Of a stretch of DNA of 64,000 nt, positions 35,400 to 48,403 are shown in pieces. The notes under the pieces are model-generated. The model saw only the letters and a list, made by a program, of their open reading frames with translations, ran no database searches and had not been told where the DNA came from. How positions within the stretch are numbered: the first letter of the stretch is position 1; each line of letters opens with the position of its first letter. Position numbers and translations under genes: made by a program. The DNA is from Amphiura filiformis (Eukaryota; Echinodermata; Ophiuroidea; Amphilepidida; Amphiuridae): NCBI RefSeq assembly GCF_039555335.1, contig NC_092637.1, positions 45,525,613-45,589,612 of the forward strand, written 5' to 3'.

Positions 35400-38300
35400 A
35401 GGAAGATCCGTGGAGGTGGTGTGCCTATTGAATTTTGGGCGAGTCCAAAACCGGGAATCATATTGATCATGATGATGTCAATAATGCACGATAATATACA
35501 GACTTGGTCATTTGTGACATCATCTCAAAGATCATCTTGACCATCCTCCATTTAAACCCAGTATCGCGTAGTAACACATATTCTTTTATGATTTTCAACA
35601 TTGTCAAGCCTATGATTCAGAGGTACTCCTTTGCGGGAGTCCTTCACTTAACCCATTTTCTAATGCTGAGAAGATCCATGTCCATCGACCAGGCTCGAAC
35701 GCAGATATGAGATCATAATAAAATGACGACATTCAGCATGTATGGTATTGGAAGGTTTAAGATGGTGCGCAGTTACAAACGTATTACATGTAGTGGTGTA
35801 ATGCAAGTTGTGCTTCAAGAGACATTGGCAGGTCGCCCAGTCTCTGAAACCTATAGTCATAGAACGCTCTCTATCGGGGACTGTCAATGTTCTTACACCT
35901 TGATATACTTGTTTTGGATGTGATTCAAATTAAAACGAACAATCTGCTCAAGAACTTCGTAATCAAACTGAAAAGAGAAATTGGACCTTATTTTTGGTCA
36001 CATTGGAACCTCTCAGCCACAGACAGCCCCCACAGGTTGACAGTTTTTGGGTACGCCCAAGTGTTGACAAATATTGAGTCAAGTCGATCTCCAGGAGTAT
36101 GTCCTTCACATAGCCCATTTTCAACATTAACAGATCTGACATTGTCTGAAGCAGACACACGACCTGTAGGTCAGGTATTAGCAAAAAGATGTTGATTATG
36201 TCATGATGTCATGAAGTTTTCTTGCTCATGAACATGATGAATAACAAGATGGGTTTGTTTCTGGATCATTACAACCCAAACCTGGGATTCTGACATGACA
36301 CCGGTTCAACATGTTCAAGTTCTGGTAGTGAGTCAATGGGCAGGGCAAAATACAATGTCAGTGTCACATATAGTTCATTGATCTTACTTGGCCATAAGTG
36401 ATTGATGTTTAACATGGATTTTGAATGTCATCGTCGGCGTTTCTCAGTACTTGAATATGATAACTAGCAGCAACCATAGTCAGGAGATTTGCATAATTAT
36501 GAAACATAAGGAGGAGACTCTAGCATATGTTTCAAGTCTGTCAGTCAGTCAGCAGGGCAAGATATGTCTCAGATTCAGTGATCTTGGTGTACGCCCGTCG
36601 CTCGCTATGTCGAAGGCTATTATTGCCCAGAGACTCCATGATAACGTCAATTTGAAATATCCCCATCTTTATCACGACTAGCAGCATAGACCATCAGTCC
36701 TTCGCATAGCCACAGTTTCTAATAAGATATATCTCTTATCATGTCTCAGAGAGAAAACTACAGAACATGTGGAAGGTTTATCAATCAGGACAGAGGCGTG
36801 GACGAAGGATGTCGCTGAGTCAGTGATCTTGACCATTAATGACTGATGCTAACATGGATTTGAATACCATCTACCTCTACAGCTGTTGAATATCTGAGTA
36901 CGCCATTACCTAATGTGTCAGAGAGAAGACTCTACATGTTAATAAGGAATATCTGATGATGTAGAAGGTCGAAGGTTTCAGCAGGGCGTGGGATGTCACG
37001 GTGATCTTGACCATTAATGACTGATGCTAACATGGATTTGAATGTCTTCTACCTCTACAGCTGTTGAATATCGGAGTCCTTAATCACATAACGCCATTTC
37101 CTAATGAGACACTTACTAATGTGTCAGACAGAAGACTCCAGATGTTAACATGGATTCTCTTATGATGTAGAAGGTCGAAGGTTTGTCAGCCATGCCGGGC
37201 GTGGGATGTCACGGATTCAGTGATCTTGACCATTAAAGACTGATGCCAACATGGATTTGAATGTCTTCTATCTCTACGGCTGTTGTATATCGGAGTCCTT
37301 AATCGCATAACGCCATTTCCTAATGAGACATTTTGCCACGTGTTAGAGAGAAGATATATGTTAACATGAAGTATATCTGATGATGTAGAAGGTCGAAGGT
37401 TTGTCAGTCAGGGCGTGGGATGTCCCGGATTTGGTGATCTTGACCATTAATGATTGATGCTAACATGGATTTGAATGCCCTCTATCTTTACATTCTGTTG
37501 AATATATGAGCCCTTATTCAAGTAACCCAATTTCTTATTGCGATATTTATCAATGTGTCAGATCAGAGAGAGACGTAAACATGAGGTCTCTGATGATGTA
37601 GAATGTTGAAGGTATGTCAATCAGGGCATGTGATGTCAATGAGTCAGTGAACGTGACCATTAATGACCGATGCTGTCATGCCCCCTATCTCTTCATCTGT
37701 TGTATATATGAGCCCTTAATCACATAACCCTATTTCCTAAAGTGCGACATGAATGTGTCCGAGAGAAGATGTTTAGTTAACATGGAGTCTGATGTAGAAG
37801 GGTAGCATTGGCCCGGAGCATTGGGTTTATCAAAGGCATGGGATGTCACAGATTCAGTGATCTTGACCATCGGAGACTCCGTGTTAATATCACTTTGAAT
37901 GTTTCCATCTATTACCACAACAGTGGAATATCTGATAACTAATTACTTAGGAAACCTTCACATAGTCCCATTTCATATGAGACACATTGCTAATCAAAGA
38001 GAATACCACGTAGTCTATAGAACCGATGTATAGGTCAGTCAGGACAAGGGATAATATGCCACAGATATAGATGATCTTGCATTAAAGACTTAGGCCTACG
38101 CATGCATGTTAATTGTTAACCCCCTGAGCACTACCTGCCGATCTAATATTGCCTTTGATTGGTCAACTACGTGACATCTTTACTTTAATCACCAATCGGA
38201 ATGGAGCTTTGTAAATAATTCACCCCAATTTTTTTGCGTGGTGAAATTATTCTAACAATGTTGCTGATTGATCCAATCGATAATGAAAACTTCTTTTTGG

Positions 38301-38620
38301 CCAATCGGCAGGTAGACACTCAATTTGAATGTCCCCATCTACATGATCTATTACGACACTTGCTGATAACTAGCGACTCCTGAGTCCTTTGCGTAGTTCC
38401 ATTTCCTGATAAGACATTGCAGAAAAGACTCTGGCGTTTGTCAGTCTGCATGGTCTGGGCAAGCGATGTCACATCGCTTGAGTGATCTTGACCATCAGAT
38501 ACGTAAGCATTATGTATGCTAACATCAATGTGTATATAATAATACAGCAATGAGTCAATACTGTCTGCATGGTTTGAGAGGCCTTCACATAACCTCATTT
38601 CCAGTCTCAATCATCGGTAA
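35400..38620. repeat. Diverged satellite array, ~195-215-bp units
   Basis: The landmark GATGTAGAAGG recurs at about 36955, 37165, 37379, 37594 (GATGTAGAATG) and 37785, spacing 195-215 bp. Other recurring phrases are AGTGATCTTGACCATTAA, GCTAACATGGATTTGAATG and GAGTCCTTAATC. Units left of 36.7 kb and right of 37.9 kb are very degraded. The short ORFs inside are not genes. Confidence 0.75.
38116..38325. mobile_element. MITE, TTAACCCCCTGAGCAC family, copy 1
   Basis: Starts TTAACCCCCTGAGCACTACC and ends near GCCAATCGGCAGGTAG. Paired CCGATC/GATTGGTCAA-type sub-repeats. It interrupts the satellite array. Closely related copy at 43511-43706. Confidence 0.65.
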
Positions 38621-39521
38621 TGTCAGCCGAGGTAGAGGCCATCATCCAGGACACGAGTCTATGTTGTCATCATGATGATATAATACCAATGATGTTGTCA
38701 AACAATGTTTTTGACCTCATTGACCATGTTGACAACTTCAAGCAATAATAAGCATGATAAGTATCAGTTGTAATCTAAAGTCTTAGTAATTTTAAAGTGA
38801 CCATTGGTGACTCGATTGACAACTTCATTCCCAATTTTCCTCCTTCAAATGTTAGATTTTTGAGACAATGTACCCAAAGATTGTTGCATTTTTTTAAACC
38901 TAACTTAAAGTGCTTTTTTCAGCCTATCTTACAGTTTAATACTTTAATGCAAAGGTTGTTGTATATTCTATCATTTCATCTGTAATATCCTGGTGCGGAA
39001 CTGTTTCTCATAATCGTACGATTTTAGGTCTCGGATTATTCCTTTAGATGGCATGGGCAACAAAAACCAACATTCGGACCAATTTTCCCTACTATAGGGC
39101 CTTTCAAAGACGCTACACCAGCGCCACTGGCTAGCAGCTCTTGGGTGTTAGCATTTCTCGGGATATAGCGTTTTAGCTCGTTTTTTACGGATTGTCACGA
39201 CAAAAGACTCCATCTAGTATATAGGTAGAGATCCAATGAAGAGATCCCAGTTTCCTCCGGCCGAGCAATGGCAAACATGAATTTAACAAAATAATAGTGT
39301 CTTACACGAGGTGATCGACTGGTGGTAGGCAGTTACTAAGACTGCCCCTCTTGCAATGATTCCCTCGGGTAAAAATGGACGGAAAGAATGAAAATTAATG
39401 TTAAATCATCCGTTTTGGTCATGTTTCAATGACCGGACCTTTATCTTCTTGGGACGAGTTGACTTGTGACGTAATCAGTCGGTATGATCATTACACTGGT
39501 CATTATAAAGAGGAACCTCAT

Positions 39522-39718
39522 GAGAACTACCTGCCGATTGGCCAAAACGAAGATTGTATCCAATTTTGAACCAATCAAGGAGGGTATTAATAAAATTACC
39601 TGCAAATGCAAGTTTGAGCATAACAAGTTTAAAGCCTAGTTATAATTGGCAATTGAAATGAACATTTCAAGTTATCAGAAATGCTGTTAGTTGATCAGTA
39701 GTGTCCCTGGCGTTTAGG
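39522..39718. mobile_element. MITE related to the TTAACCCC family, copy 2
   Basis: Contains AACTACCTGCCGATTGGCC, AATTTTGAACCAATCAAGGA and CAATTGAAATGAACATTTCA, shared with copies at 49009-49220 and (inverted) 55620-55830. Ends are degraded. Confidence 0.6.
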
Positions 39719-39734
39719 AACTTTTAATCTTCAC

Positions 39735-40290
39735 CTTTATACCAGATCCTCGACCAGATCATATCGCACCTGGGTTGATCATCTTCTATGTTGTAGCCCT
39801 TAGTGAGTCAACTCTTTGAGTCCTTCACACGGCCTTATTTCTTAATAATTACTCACTCAACATGGACATAGATATAGCTGGTGATCTACGTCCAGGTCAA
39901 CGGGCAAGACGGGAGTGGTCTTTATACCAGATCCTCAGACCAGATCATATATCGCACCTGTTGAGCATCTTCTATGTTGTTCCATGTTCTATATTCCAGT
40001 CCTTCACATGGCCTTATTTCTTAATAATTACTCACTCAAACCATAGTCATAGATATAGCTGGTCATCTACATCCAGGTCAACGGCCATGACGGGAGTGGT
40101 CTTTATACCAGATCCCCGGATCAGATCATACCGCACCTGTCGAGCATCTTCTATGTTGAAGTCCTTAGTGAGTCAACTATTTGAGTCCTTCACACGGCCT
40201 TATTTCTTAATAATTACTCACTCAAACCATGAACATAGAATAGGCTATATAGCTGGACATCTACATCCAGGTCAACGGGAGTGGTCTTTG
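39735..40290. repeat. Three tandem copies of a ~183-bp unit
   Basis: CTTTATACCAGATCC starts copies at 39735, about 39920 and 40101. Each contains CCTTATTTCTTAATAATTAC, CTCACTCAA and a TCTAC(G/A)TCCAGGTCAACGG stretch. The shared GTCCTTCACA..GCC phrase links it to the array at 35.4-38.6 kb. The 147-codon ORF over it is an artefact. Confidence 0.8.
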
Positions 40291-40888
40291 AACTTAATAA
40301 TCTAAAGCTGGATATGATAACAATTATTAAACCATGGCTAGCAGGGGTCGACTAGCCCGCATACCACTAAATTATGAAGGAAGGGCACAGTAGCGTAATT
40401 TCTGGGAGGAGGTGGAATAATTGCAAAATCATCCTGCGATCCTCCTGCTACTATCACTGGCTATCCAAAACCGGAATAACTTGGCCGATCATGGGGGCAT
40501 GCAATGTAATGCCTACCAGTAGCGTAGCCGGCAGGCCTGACAAAAAATGAAAGAAAAAAAGTGCCCCTCTGACAAAAAATGAAAGAGTAAATCTGGAGGG
40601 CAAAGAAAAAGAAAAGGGGCAAGGAGCCCCTTTTCCATCAAAATTCACCCCGATCATGGGCCAAAGTTGCACTCATTGAATCCATTTTCATCCCGATTAT
40701 TGGCGAAAATAGTGACAAATTCAAAATTGTCCCTGGTAAAATGTAACTATTTCCTGAACATATTGTATGTCTAATTGCAAAAAGTGGTAACAGAGAATTT
40801 CAGAGATTGTAAGAGCTAAACATTAGCCTATGAACTTAATGTTTGAACATGTTGAACAAACAAAGGTCGGTAATTTAATAAGTTGTTT

Positions 40889-41532
40889 TAAGGGGTGGGG
40901 TATGAACGTTTGGACAGTATTTATTGTGCATGGGACATAAGTGCACATCAGACATATCGAATTACATTCTGAATACGAAGAATGTCCTTTTGATATCAAA
41001 TAATTTTGATTTTTTGAAATTCGCAATGTAATACACATTTTATGGCAAATGATTAAAAATTGATATTTTTGATATTTAACAGTACTCGAAGTAAACTTTA
41101 TCAATCTGATGATTTATACTTAAAGTGTATGTGGTGGGATGAAAATGTGGATGGGATGTGGATGGATTTTTTCCCCAAAACACCAAAAAAATTTGGCCTT
41201 TTGGGGAAAAAAATCCATATCTTCAATATGAAATGTCAAAATTTTCAATTGATCGTCGGCTTTTTTTCCCAGCTACATACACTTTAAGAATATATCTTTA
41301 GATATATAAAATTTATTTCGAGAACTGTTATATATCAAAAATGTGAAAAATATCAAATTTTAATAATTTGTCATAAAATTTGTATTATATCGTGAATTTC
41401 AACAAATGAAAATTATTTGATATCAGAAAGACATTCTTCGTATTCAGAATGCAATTCGATATGTCTGATGTGCTCTCATGTCCCACAAAAATACTGTCGA
41501 AACGCTCAAAACGCTCATTCCAGATCCCTTAA
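40889..41532. mobile_element. Foldback element, TAAGGG...CCCTTA family, copy 2
   Basis: Starts TAAGGGGTGGGGTATGAACG and ends CCAGATCCCTTA. It is longer than copy 1 because it keeps a central block (about 41080-41200) with GATGATTTATACTTAAAGTG, which is missing at 33444-33950. Confidence 0.75.
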
Positions 41533-42817
41533 CATGTTTAAAATAAAATGTTATGACAATTCTTCTTCATATTTATTTGTTTTGTTGTATTGTTACTTTC
41601 AGCATGGGCGGAGAAATGTTTGTATTTTGAACAGAAACAAATTGCTTGTAATTTGTATGCATTAATTTAAACCAAATATTTGACATGTTGGTCACCTTCT
41701 TGTCATCACGGTCAATCCAACAATGTGCATTGTCATAAGCTGTTATTGCTATTGTACTAATGTGTTATGATTAGCCCCGGATATAATACAAAGTTTCCTT
41801 GCCTGGAGGCATCCCATAATGCAAAGCTTCCTTGCCTACAGGTATCCCATCATCCCTCATTTCAAGGCTCAGTAAAAAACGAAGAAAATATTAAGTTAAT
41901 TGACCAACTTGATGAAAGATGCTCAAATAAGGCTTATAAATCGAGTCATTAATTACCCTTTGCACACCCTTTGGGGGTTTTGTCAGTTAACATTTATAAT
42001 AAGTACCCTGTCATCATCATGATCATGGTTGAAAAGGTTAGTTTAGGGTTAATCATGGTGCAGGTTCTGGTGCCCCTAGCACTACTTCAGGGCTCAGTTT
42101 CTGATTAAAGTACATTTTCCGGTTTTAAATACGCTATCAGAGAAGGGGCGTAGCAAGGTCAAGTCAATAGGTCTGGTCTCGAGCTACAGGTTTGTCAGTG
42201 GTGCACCAGGATTTTTTGGGGGGAGGGGGAATTCTGCAGAATTTTCCCTGATTTCTTTTAAGCTCTTTTACATGTAGGGGGAGGGGCCCTAATCCTGGGG
42301 CTGCCACTGCACCCCTTCTTGTGCCAGGGGCGTAGGCAGCTTTTGGTCGGGGTAAGCAAAATAAAATTTCGGGAGCACAGACGAAATATCATCATATATC
42401 GGTTTTGTTTTTAGAGAGAATGATGTTTTTGGGCTTATAAAAAAGCTTTATTGGGACCATGTGTGCGCAGAGGGCACTTTTTTCTTTCATTTCTTGTTAG
42501 GGAGCACTCTGCCCTCCCAAAAATGCACCTAAATAAACCACCCTCCTTCCTATGCTAAGATATTTTAAATATGATTAATAGTTCTGAAGCTATATGTATA
42601 TCAATTTATACTGGCACCATTACTTTTTGTGAGGCCTTTATAAAGAGTTCAGATACAAAAGGCGATGTACACCATTTTCAAACTTATTGCGTCAAGGCCA
42701 CCAACATCTGCCCTATAACACTACCTTTTAATTGACACCCTACTTTCAAAAATCCAATGTATTTTTTTGAAACTATGGTCAAAAACAGCACATATTTTCT
42801 TATTATGTTCTTTATAT
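41533..42817. other. Gene-free stretch
   Basis: Contains degraded ends of the CAGTGGCGTAGCC family near 42145 and 42328 and a G-rich patch (GGGGGGAGGGGG, 42218). A pair of GGAGGCATCCCATAATGCAA-like phrases lies at 41805-41850. No exon is supported. Confidence 0.4.
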
Positions 42818-43455
42818 TAAACACCTCAAAAGAAATAAGTCCCCCTCTGAACATGTCGTCATAACATCGTAAGGTTTCGTTTTGTACCAACAAAACTAAC
42901 TTTGAAATAATTATACGACTTTTTACTAAATGCTGTGTGAAAATGAGAGATTTCCATGACTTCAGGGCTGAATGAGCCTAAATTGAAGACAAAAAGTGCC
43001 CTTTCCAAAAGTCACAAAGTAGGCCTATGCTTGTTAACTGCAAGGCGTATTGGGACAAGGAATGGAACTGACCATCTTACAACTCACTGTGCTGAACTCT
43101 GCACCAAGGGGATTTGCATGGCTGAATGATCAAGAATCGATACACATTACAGTAAAATGTTCACTTGGTGAGGATTTCAAACTGCACTCAAACACATGGG
43201 GTTTTCCATTAGTAACAAGCCATGAATCAACTTTTGTGACATGCATAGGCCTACTTTGTGACTTTTGAATAGGGCAGTTTTTGCCTTCAATTTAGGCTCA
43301 TTCAGCCCTGAAGTCATGGAAATCTCTCATTTTCACACAGCACTTAGTAAACAGTCATATAATTATTTCAAAGTTAGTTTTGTTGGTACAAAATGAAACC
43401 TTACGATGTTATGACGCCATGTTCAGAGGGGGACTTATTTCTTTTGAGGTGTTTA
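42818..43455. mobile_element. Large foldback element, ~230-bp arms
   Basis: The left arm begins TAAACACCTCAAAAGAAATA and the right arm ends with its complement TATTTCTTTTGAGGTGTTTA. Inner pairs include TTCAGGGCTGAATGAGCC and AGTAGGCCTATGC with their complements. A central loop of about 200 bp (43030-43230) has no family resemblance. Confidence 0.85.
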
Positions 43456-43510
43456 GATAAGATATATTTGCCTATCTCAAATCGAGAAATTTGGATATCA
43501 GTTTTGCATC

Positions 43511-43706
43511 TTAACCCCCTGAGCACTACCTGCCGATCTAACATTGCTTCTGATTGGTCATTTACATGATATCTTCACTATAATCACCAATCAGAATGGA
43601 GCTTTGCAAATAATTTTTTTGCGTGGTGAAATTATTCTGACAATGTTGTTGATTGGTCCAATTGATAATGAAAACTTCTTTTTGGCCAATCGGCAAGTAG
43701 TTCTCA
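43511..43706. mobile_element. MITE, TTAACCCCCTGAGCAC family, copy 3
   Basis: Starts TTAACCCCCTGAGCACTACC, contains CACCAATCAGAATGGAGCTT and GCGTGGTGAAATTATTCT as in the copy at 38116, and ends near GGCCAATCGGCAAGTAG. Confidence 0.65.
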
Positions 43707-44092
43707 TCATACATCAACTTTTATGCAAAATAAAAGACAAGAGACATCATTAGTTTGGTTGGGTTGCTACATACAAATGACATTTATTTTCACATAGTTT
43801 TCAATAGAGTTATATAACTTAATATTTATTTGTATGTACAAAACAACATCACAAAACTTTCTACAGTTCACTCCTTTTCATCAAAAACCATAATAATGAC
43901 CACATCCCCAGTGTCATAGTTATACATGACCCTTATTCAATAAGCAAAGCTCCTATTTTGACCTCAAGTTGTGGAAGATGAGGAGGTTTTGTACACAACA
44001 TATCCAAAGGTCATTCTTTGAGTGTAGAAGCATATTGGGGTTGAGGAACTGTGTCCCAGAGATTGTCATGTTAGAGATCCTGGTTATAACTT

Positions 44093-44557
44093 AAGCTGAA
44101 CTTATACTCTATCGGCCAGCAATTGCGATGCACCGCTCGATTGTGATGCACCACTTTTGAAAAGCCGAATTTTTCGATGCATCGCTTGTTGCTTTTGTAT
44201 TTATACTTATCACAGTGATAGCGATTGCAGATGACAATTAAAATATTCTAAATGCCACAAAATACATTTTTAGAACATCCATTGCTGTCAATAATTATTG
44301 CTTTGAATTAATTCATCACCAAAAGTTAATAATCGAGAAAAGGTAAATTAATTAGCAAAATAATAGATCCAGTGGGTTGCAACCTGTCGTGCGATATCGC
44401 TGGGAAGTTGAGATTTCTTCTACTTGTAAAAGCAACATCGTTTTTGCCTCAGCGATTGGTATTGATTGATCGGCTTGATGCTCTGAAAACTGATGTAAAC
44501 AGAGAGCATGCGTGAGAATCGCTTTTCTGCCAAAGGGATTGAGTATAAATTCAGCTT
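44093..44557. mobile_element. MITE, AAGCTGAA...TTCAGCTT ends
   Basis: The left end AAGCTGAACTTATACTC pairs with the right end GAGTATAAATTCAGCTT. Internal CGATTGTGATGCA and CGATGCATCG repeats. Confidence 0.7.
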
Positions 44558-45177
44558 TACTGCTGGATATGATGTTTCAAAAGTGTTAATTTTTGTGCAA
44601 TAAATTTTGTCCCTGCAATTTCGTCAAAACAGTTTTGCTTGTTTTGAATTTTGATAAGTTCAGGTGTTCAAAATAGAATATGTCAAAAGCATTAAAAATT
44701 GAACTAGCACAAAAATTACACTTTGTATCAGATGGCGAACCACTAGCTGAACATGCAACCTCGCTGGTTCAAGTCCAGTTTCTGCAACAGTTTCTTTCTT
44801 TTATTTGGCATTAATGTGTTTATTTTGTTCTACCTCCTTTTATACTGCAAATGCAACACAGTCATAAAGCCTTTTGCAATCGATTTAAAACATGTTTTAG
44901 AAATGAGGATCCCATATTTTATGCGAAATGCATTAAAATAATAAGTATGAATACAATAAAGCAACTATAGTGAAACAAACATGGCTATTTCCAGCCATAG
45001 ATTCAAATTTGAATATTTTTTTTCAAAATTTATACAATACTTTATTTTGGTTGGCTCTTGTGTCACTTATGCAGTTTTAAAATAACAAAAATAAATACAA
45101 TACATATTTGATTAAAATCGTAATTGCATGTGCAGTACATAAATTATACTGCTTAATGCTGAAAAAAGTGCTCTTAA

Positions 45178-45408
45178 AGAGGAAGCCCCATCATAGCAGT
45201 TCTTCTGGGGTGAACCAAACCGGCCTGGTTATCAAATTAATCATTGACAAGGTTATCTCTGAATTTAACAGGTGCTAATTGATGCAATAACATTAAAACC
45301 TCAATTAGCACCTGTCAAATTCAGAGATACCCTTGTCACTGATTAATTTAATAACCAGGCAGGTTTGGTTCACCCCAGAAGAACTACTCTCTGGCGAGGG
45401 CTTCCTCT
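45178..45408. mobile_element. TTAA-flanked palindromic MITE
   Basis: TTAA lies on both sides (45174-45177 and 45409-45412). Ends AGAGGAAGCCCC and GGGCTTCCTCT; the arms also pair GGTGAACCAAACC with GGTTTGGTTCACC and AGGTGCTAATTGA with its complement. A TTAA target is typical of piggyBac and Kolobok types; which one is not decided by the sequence. Confidence 0.85.
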
Positions 45409-46159
45409 TTAAGCATTTTTAAAGTAAAATTAACAAATTCTCTCAGCCTGGTATGTAATGTTATAAAAGTAAAAGCATACACTACAAGCCTTGAATAAAA
45501 TAAATTAAACAAAGTCTTCAAATCGATACTAACGATCCCAAACCAGTATTTACCAAACAGCCTCAAAAGTTGTGGAATTCTGCACCATCAAACCAAGCCT
45601 CTAAATTTTACAAACATACATTTCTCCCGATTCCAAAAAAATATTTTCTTAAAAAATAAATTTCTGGAATCGGGAGTTGATAGATTTTACACAATAGCCT
45701 ATTTAAACATAGTCCGGGAACATAGACCTAGAGTGCAGCAAGATTTCAAGAAATTCCACTGTTAAATACCCACATGTGATCTTTAACAAGACACAGAGAA
45801 GCAATATGCAGCTTATAGTACCGACTACCGATGACATCATAGAAGTATATTTAGGTGCCAATTTGCAAAAATTCTCCATATTTGAAGACTGCTTTTTCAA
45901 AACTAACTAAGTCCACCACCAATTTTTTTGTCATATACTTTTAAGTTAATATTTTCGCAAGAGGATGGATTGTTTTATGGTACCGGTAATAATCATCATT
46001 GACTGATATTTCACAATTTATTGACAAATAACATTTAATTTGTGATATTGCTAAAAGCCATAACATACTAAGCAATTGCAAGGAGTATAGCATGTTTTTT
46101 TTTTAGACATAACTTCTGCTACCTATCGAAAAATCGCAACATGACTTGAAGGTAACTTT
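45409..46159. other. Gene-free AT-rich stretch
   Basis: Contains a small hairpin near 45622-45673 (TCTCCCGATTCCA with TGGAATCGGGAG). No exon seen. Confidence 0.4.
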
Positions 46160-46533
46160 GTCCCAGAGGATGATTTAAGGAAGCCCCATCATGCACTGCG
46201 AAAGTGTTATCACTAGAGTTTCAACTGCCACTTTACTTTTCAAATCCCATTGAACTCTGTGTAAAGGATGTTTTTTTAGAATTGTGCGTGTGTATACTAG
46301 GTCGATTTCAGAGCAAAAGTGATGTGTGTTTAAAGGATAATTCACACCTTCTGTAGATAACATAAAATGTGAAATTGACCAGCATGTTCACAGAGATTTT
46401 TTTGTAAATATAACTGTACAAATTCAAATTTAACCATACACTTCTATGCAGCATAGCAAAGCAGTGGTGTCATGTTACTCACACTGCTCACCTGCTGCAC
46501 AGTAAACCCAGTACTTAAATCATCCTCTGACTT
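46160..46533. mobile_element. MITE, CAGAGGATGATTTAAG ends
   Basis: The left end AGAGGATGATTTAAG pairs with the right end CTTAAATCATCCTCT (to about 46530). The GGAAGCCCCATCAT that follows the left end resembles the TTAA-flanked element at 45178. Confidence 0.6.
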
Positions 46534-47978
46534 TGTCCTTAGGTCGCTAGCTGCAACTCGATGCTTTTAGTGATTGTGAACAATGATTCAAGAAAAGCAC
46601 ATAAATAACATCATGATGGTGGACTTGGCAAGTTTTAGAAAAGCATGCAATCTTCAAAATATTTTATATCACATGATTGTCATGCTTAATAAAAAAAACA
46701 TAAACAGAATACATTATTTGGTACAACTATTTACACATCATACACAAGCAATAAAAATCCTGCCCAATATTTATGGCTCATCATCTAAGGAGATACTGTG
46801 AGCCAACCTCTTCTCTGATGGCAAAGTTCAATAACCTAAACAAGTATACTCATGCAGAAGCTGACCTCAAGCTGTTGGGTATGAGATTTTGTACCCAACA
46901 CCCTCCAAGGTCATACTATGCAGGTAACAGTCTTAGAGGGTGGAATTAGAGACCTTGGGACCCTTCTCCAGTGGTGTACCTAGTAGCCAATGGGTGAGGG
47001 GAAGGAGGAAGCTGCCCCTGTGAGAAGTCTTGCCCCCTCTTTGCCTTGTGGATTGCTAACTGCCCTGATATTTAAGATTTTTAGCCTTTTGTGCTTTGTA
47101 GCCCATTTTTTTCCGTCAAATTTTGCCCCCTTGAAAAGTTACCTTGCCCTCTGAAAAAATCCTGGCTACGAAATAGCTCTTCTCTGCTTCCTAAATGATA
47201 AGCCATAAACAGTTTCTACAACAACTCAATTCAGCAAACAAGTACATATGCAATTATTCATAAATATATACACCTACGCATAGCACATTGCTGTCAGCTG
47301 ATGAGGTACGTACCTAAAATATAGATAACATCTTTGATATTTTCAACAATAATAAGTTTGATTTGACTTAAAACCATTTTTGTGGCGTGTGTGATAAATA
47401 TATTTGCATGATCATTTGTATGAGAGAAAAATAAAACTATTTCATAGCATGATCTATATTTGTATTTAAAATAAGAGGCACTAATAATTTGATACCGTCT
47501 TGATGTGCATAAAAAACCCTGTTCTATGGACCCAAGTCGCCCATACCGACCCGGATTTTGCATCTTAGGGACTTTTTTAGCTGCATGCAAAAAACAGGCG
47601 CTTTTTAGCCTAAGTGTATTGATTTTGATCGACTGATTTTTTTTTGGAAAAAAAATCAAAAAAGTTTCAAAATATGTTTGCAAAATAATTTTCAGACTTA
47701 CAAGCTTACGATGATTATTTAGAGTGAGTTAGTCTCTTCCAAAAAAATCATACCAACAGACCTTACATGGCAAGTTTGTCCATAGAACAGGGTTTTTTTG
47801 TCACCTAAAGGGTGTATCTGATTTCCATTATCATACTTTCTTTTATTATGGTTTGCATAACACCAAGTTAAAAGGAAGTAGAATATTATCAAGACAATAT
47901 ACAGATACACTCTTCTGCCACAGAAGACTGAAATGGTTTAATTTTGCAACAGGCCTACTTACACTGCAGCTACATGTA
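46534..47978. other. Gene-free stretch
   Basis: Holds degraded hAT-like ends near 46975 (CAGTGGTGTACC) and 47161 (CCTGGCTACG), and a fragment near 46880 (ATGAGATTTTGTACCCAAC) resembling 26375. The 129-codon ORF at 47683-47294 has no family signature. Confidence 0.4.
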
Positions 47979-47980
47979 TA

Positions 47981-48085
47981 CTGCACACAAAAATTATCCA
48001 AACACTATTTTAATACCTCATTCGGCACAAAGTGACTCTATGAAACGGCTTTTGTTTTAAGTGTTCCGATACTTTTGGTGCGCAG
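47981..48085. mobile_element. TA-flanked mini-element with Tc1-like ends
   Basis: 105 bp between TA dinucleotides. The left end CTGCACACAAAAATTATCC is a diverged complement of the right end (GATACTTTTGGTGCGCAG). The style resembles Tc1/mariner termini. Confidence 0.6.
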
Positions 48086-48224
48086 TATATAACATTTACT
48101 AATTTGCAAAAAATTAATACCCATTTTTGGTATAAAAACTACTTTTTGCAAATTGGGATAAACTAAAGCTTCTTTTAATGATAACATTGATATAAATGCC
48201 GGCAATGCGATAAGACCTAATTTT

Positions 48225-48403
48225 CGAATTTGAAAACATACATCCACTATGGAAGACATGACCTTTATCGCTTACACTGGGGTGTAGATTTAAAATGGAG
48301 TCACCCATTCAGGTAACCCCATTTGAAATTCACACTCCCTATGTGGAAGATTAAAGTCATGTCTTCCATAGGGGGATGTACGGAAATCAACTGGAGTATC
48401 CTA
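48225..48403. mobile_element. Palindromic MITE, GGAAGACATGACCTT family, copy 1
   Basis: Contains ATGGAAGACATGACC and its complement GTCATGTCTTCCAT, with inner GTAGATTTAAAATGGAG and CCATTTGAAATTCACAC. Second copy at 49575-49770. Confidence 0.7.

Noticed and set aside
39862-40305. 147-codon ORF, plus strand
   Set aside because: It is simply the ~183-bp tandem unit translated more than twice.
44730-44790. B-box-like GGTTCAAGTCC resembling a tRNA or SINE head
   Set aside because: No properly spaced A box, no tail and no target duplication.
47294-47683. 129-codon ORF, minus strand
   Set aside because: No recognisable motif, no splice context, AT-driven composition.
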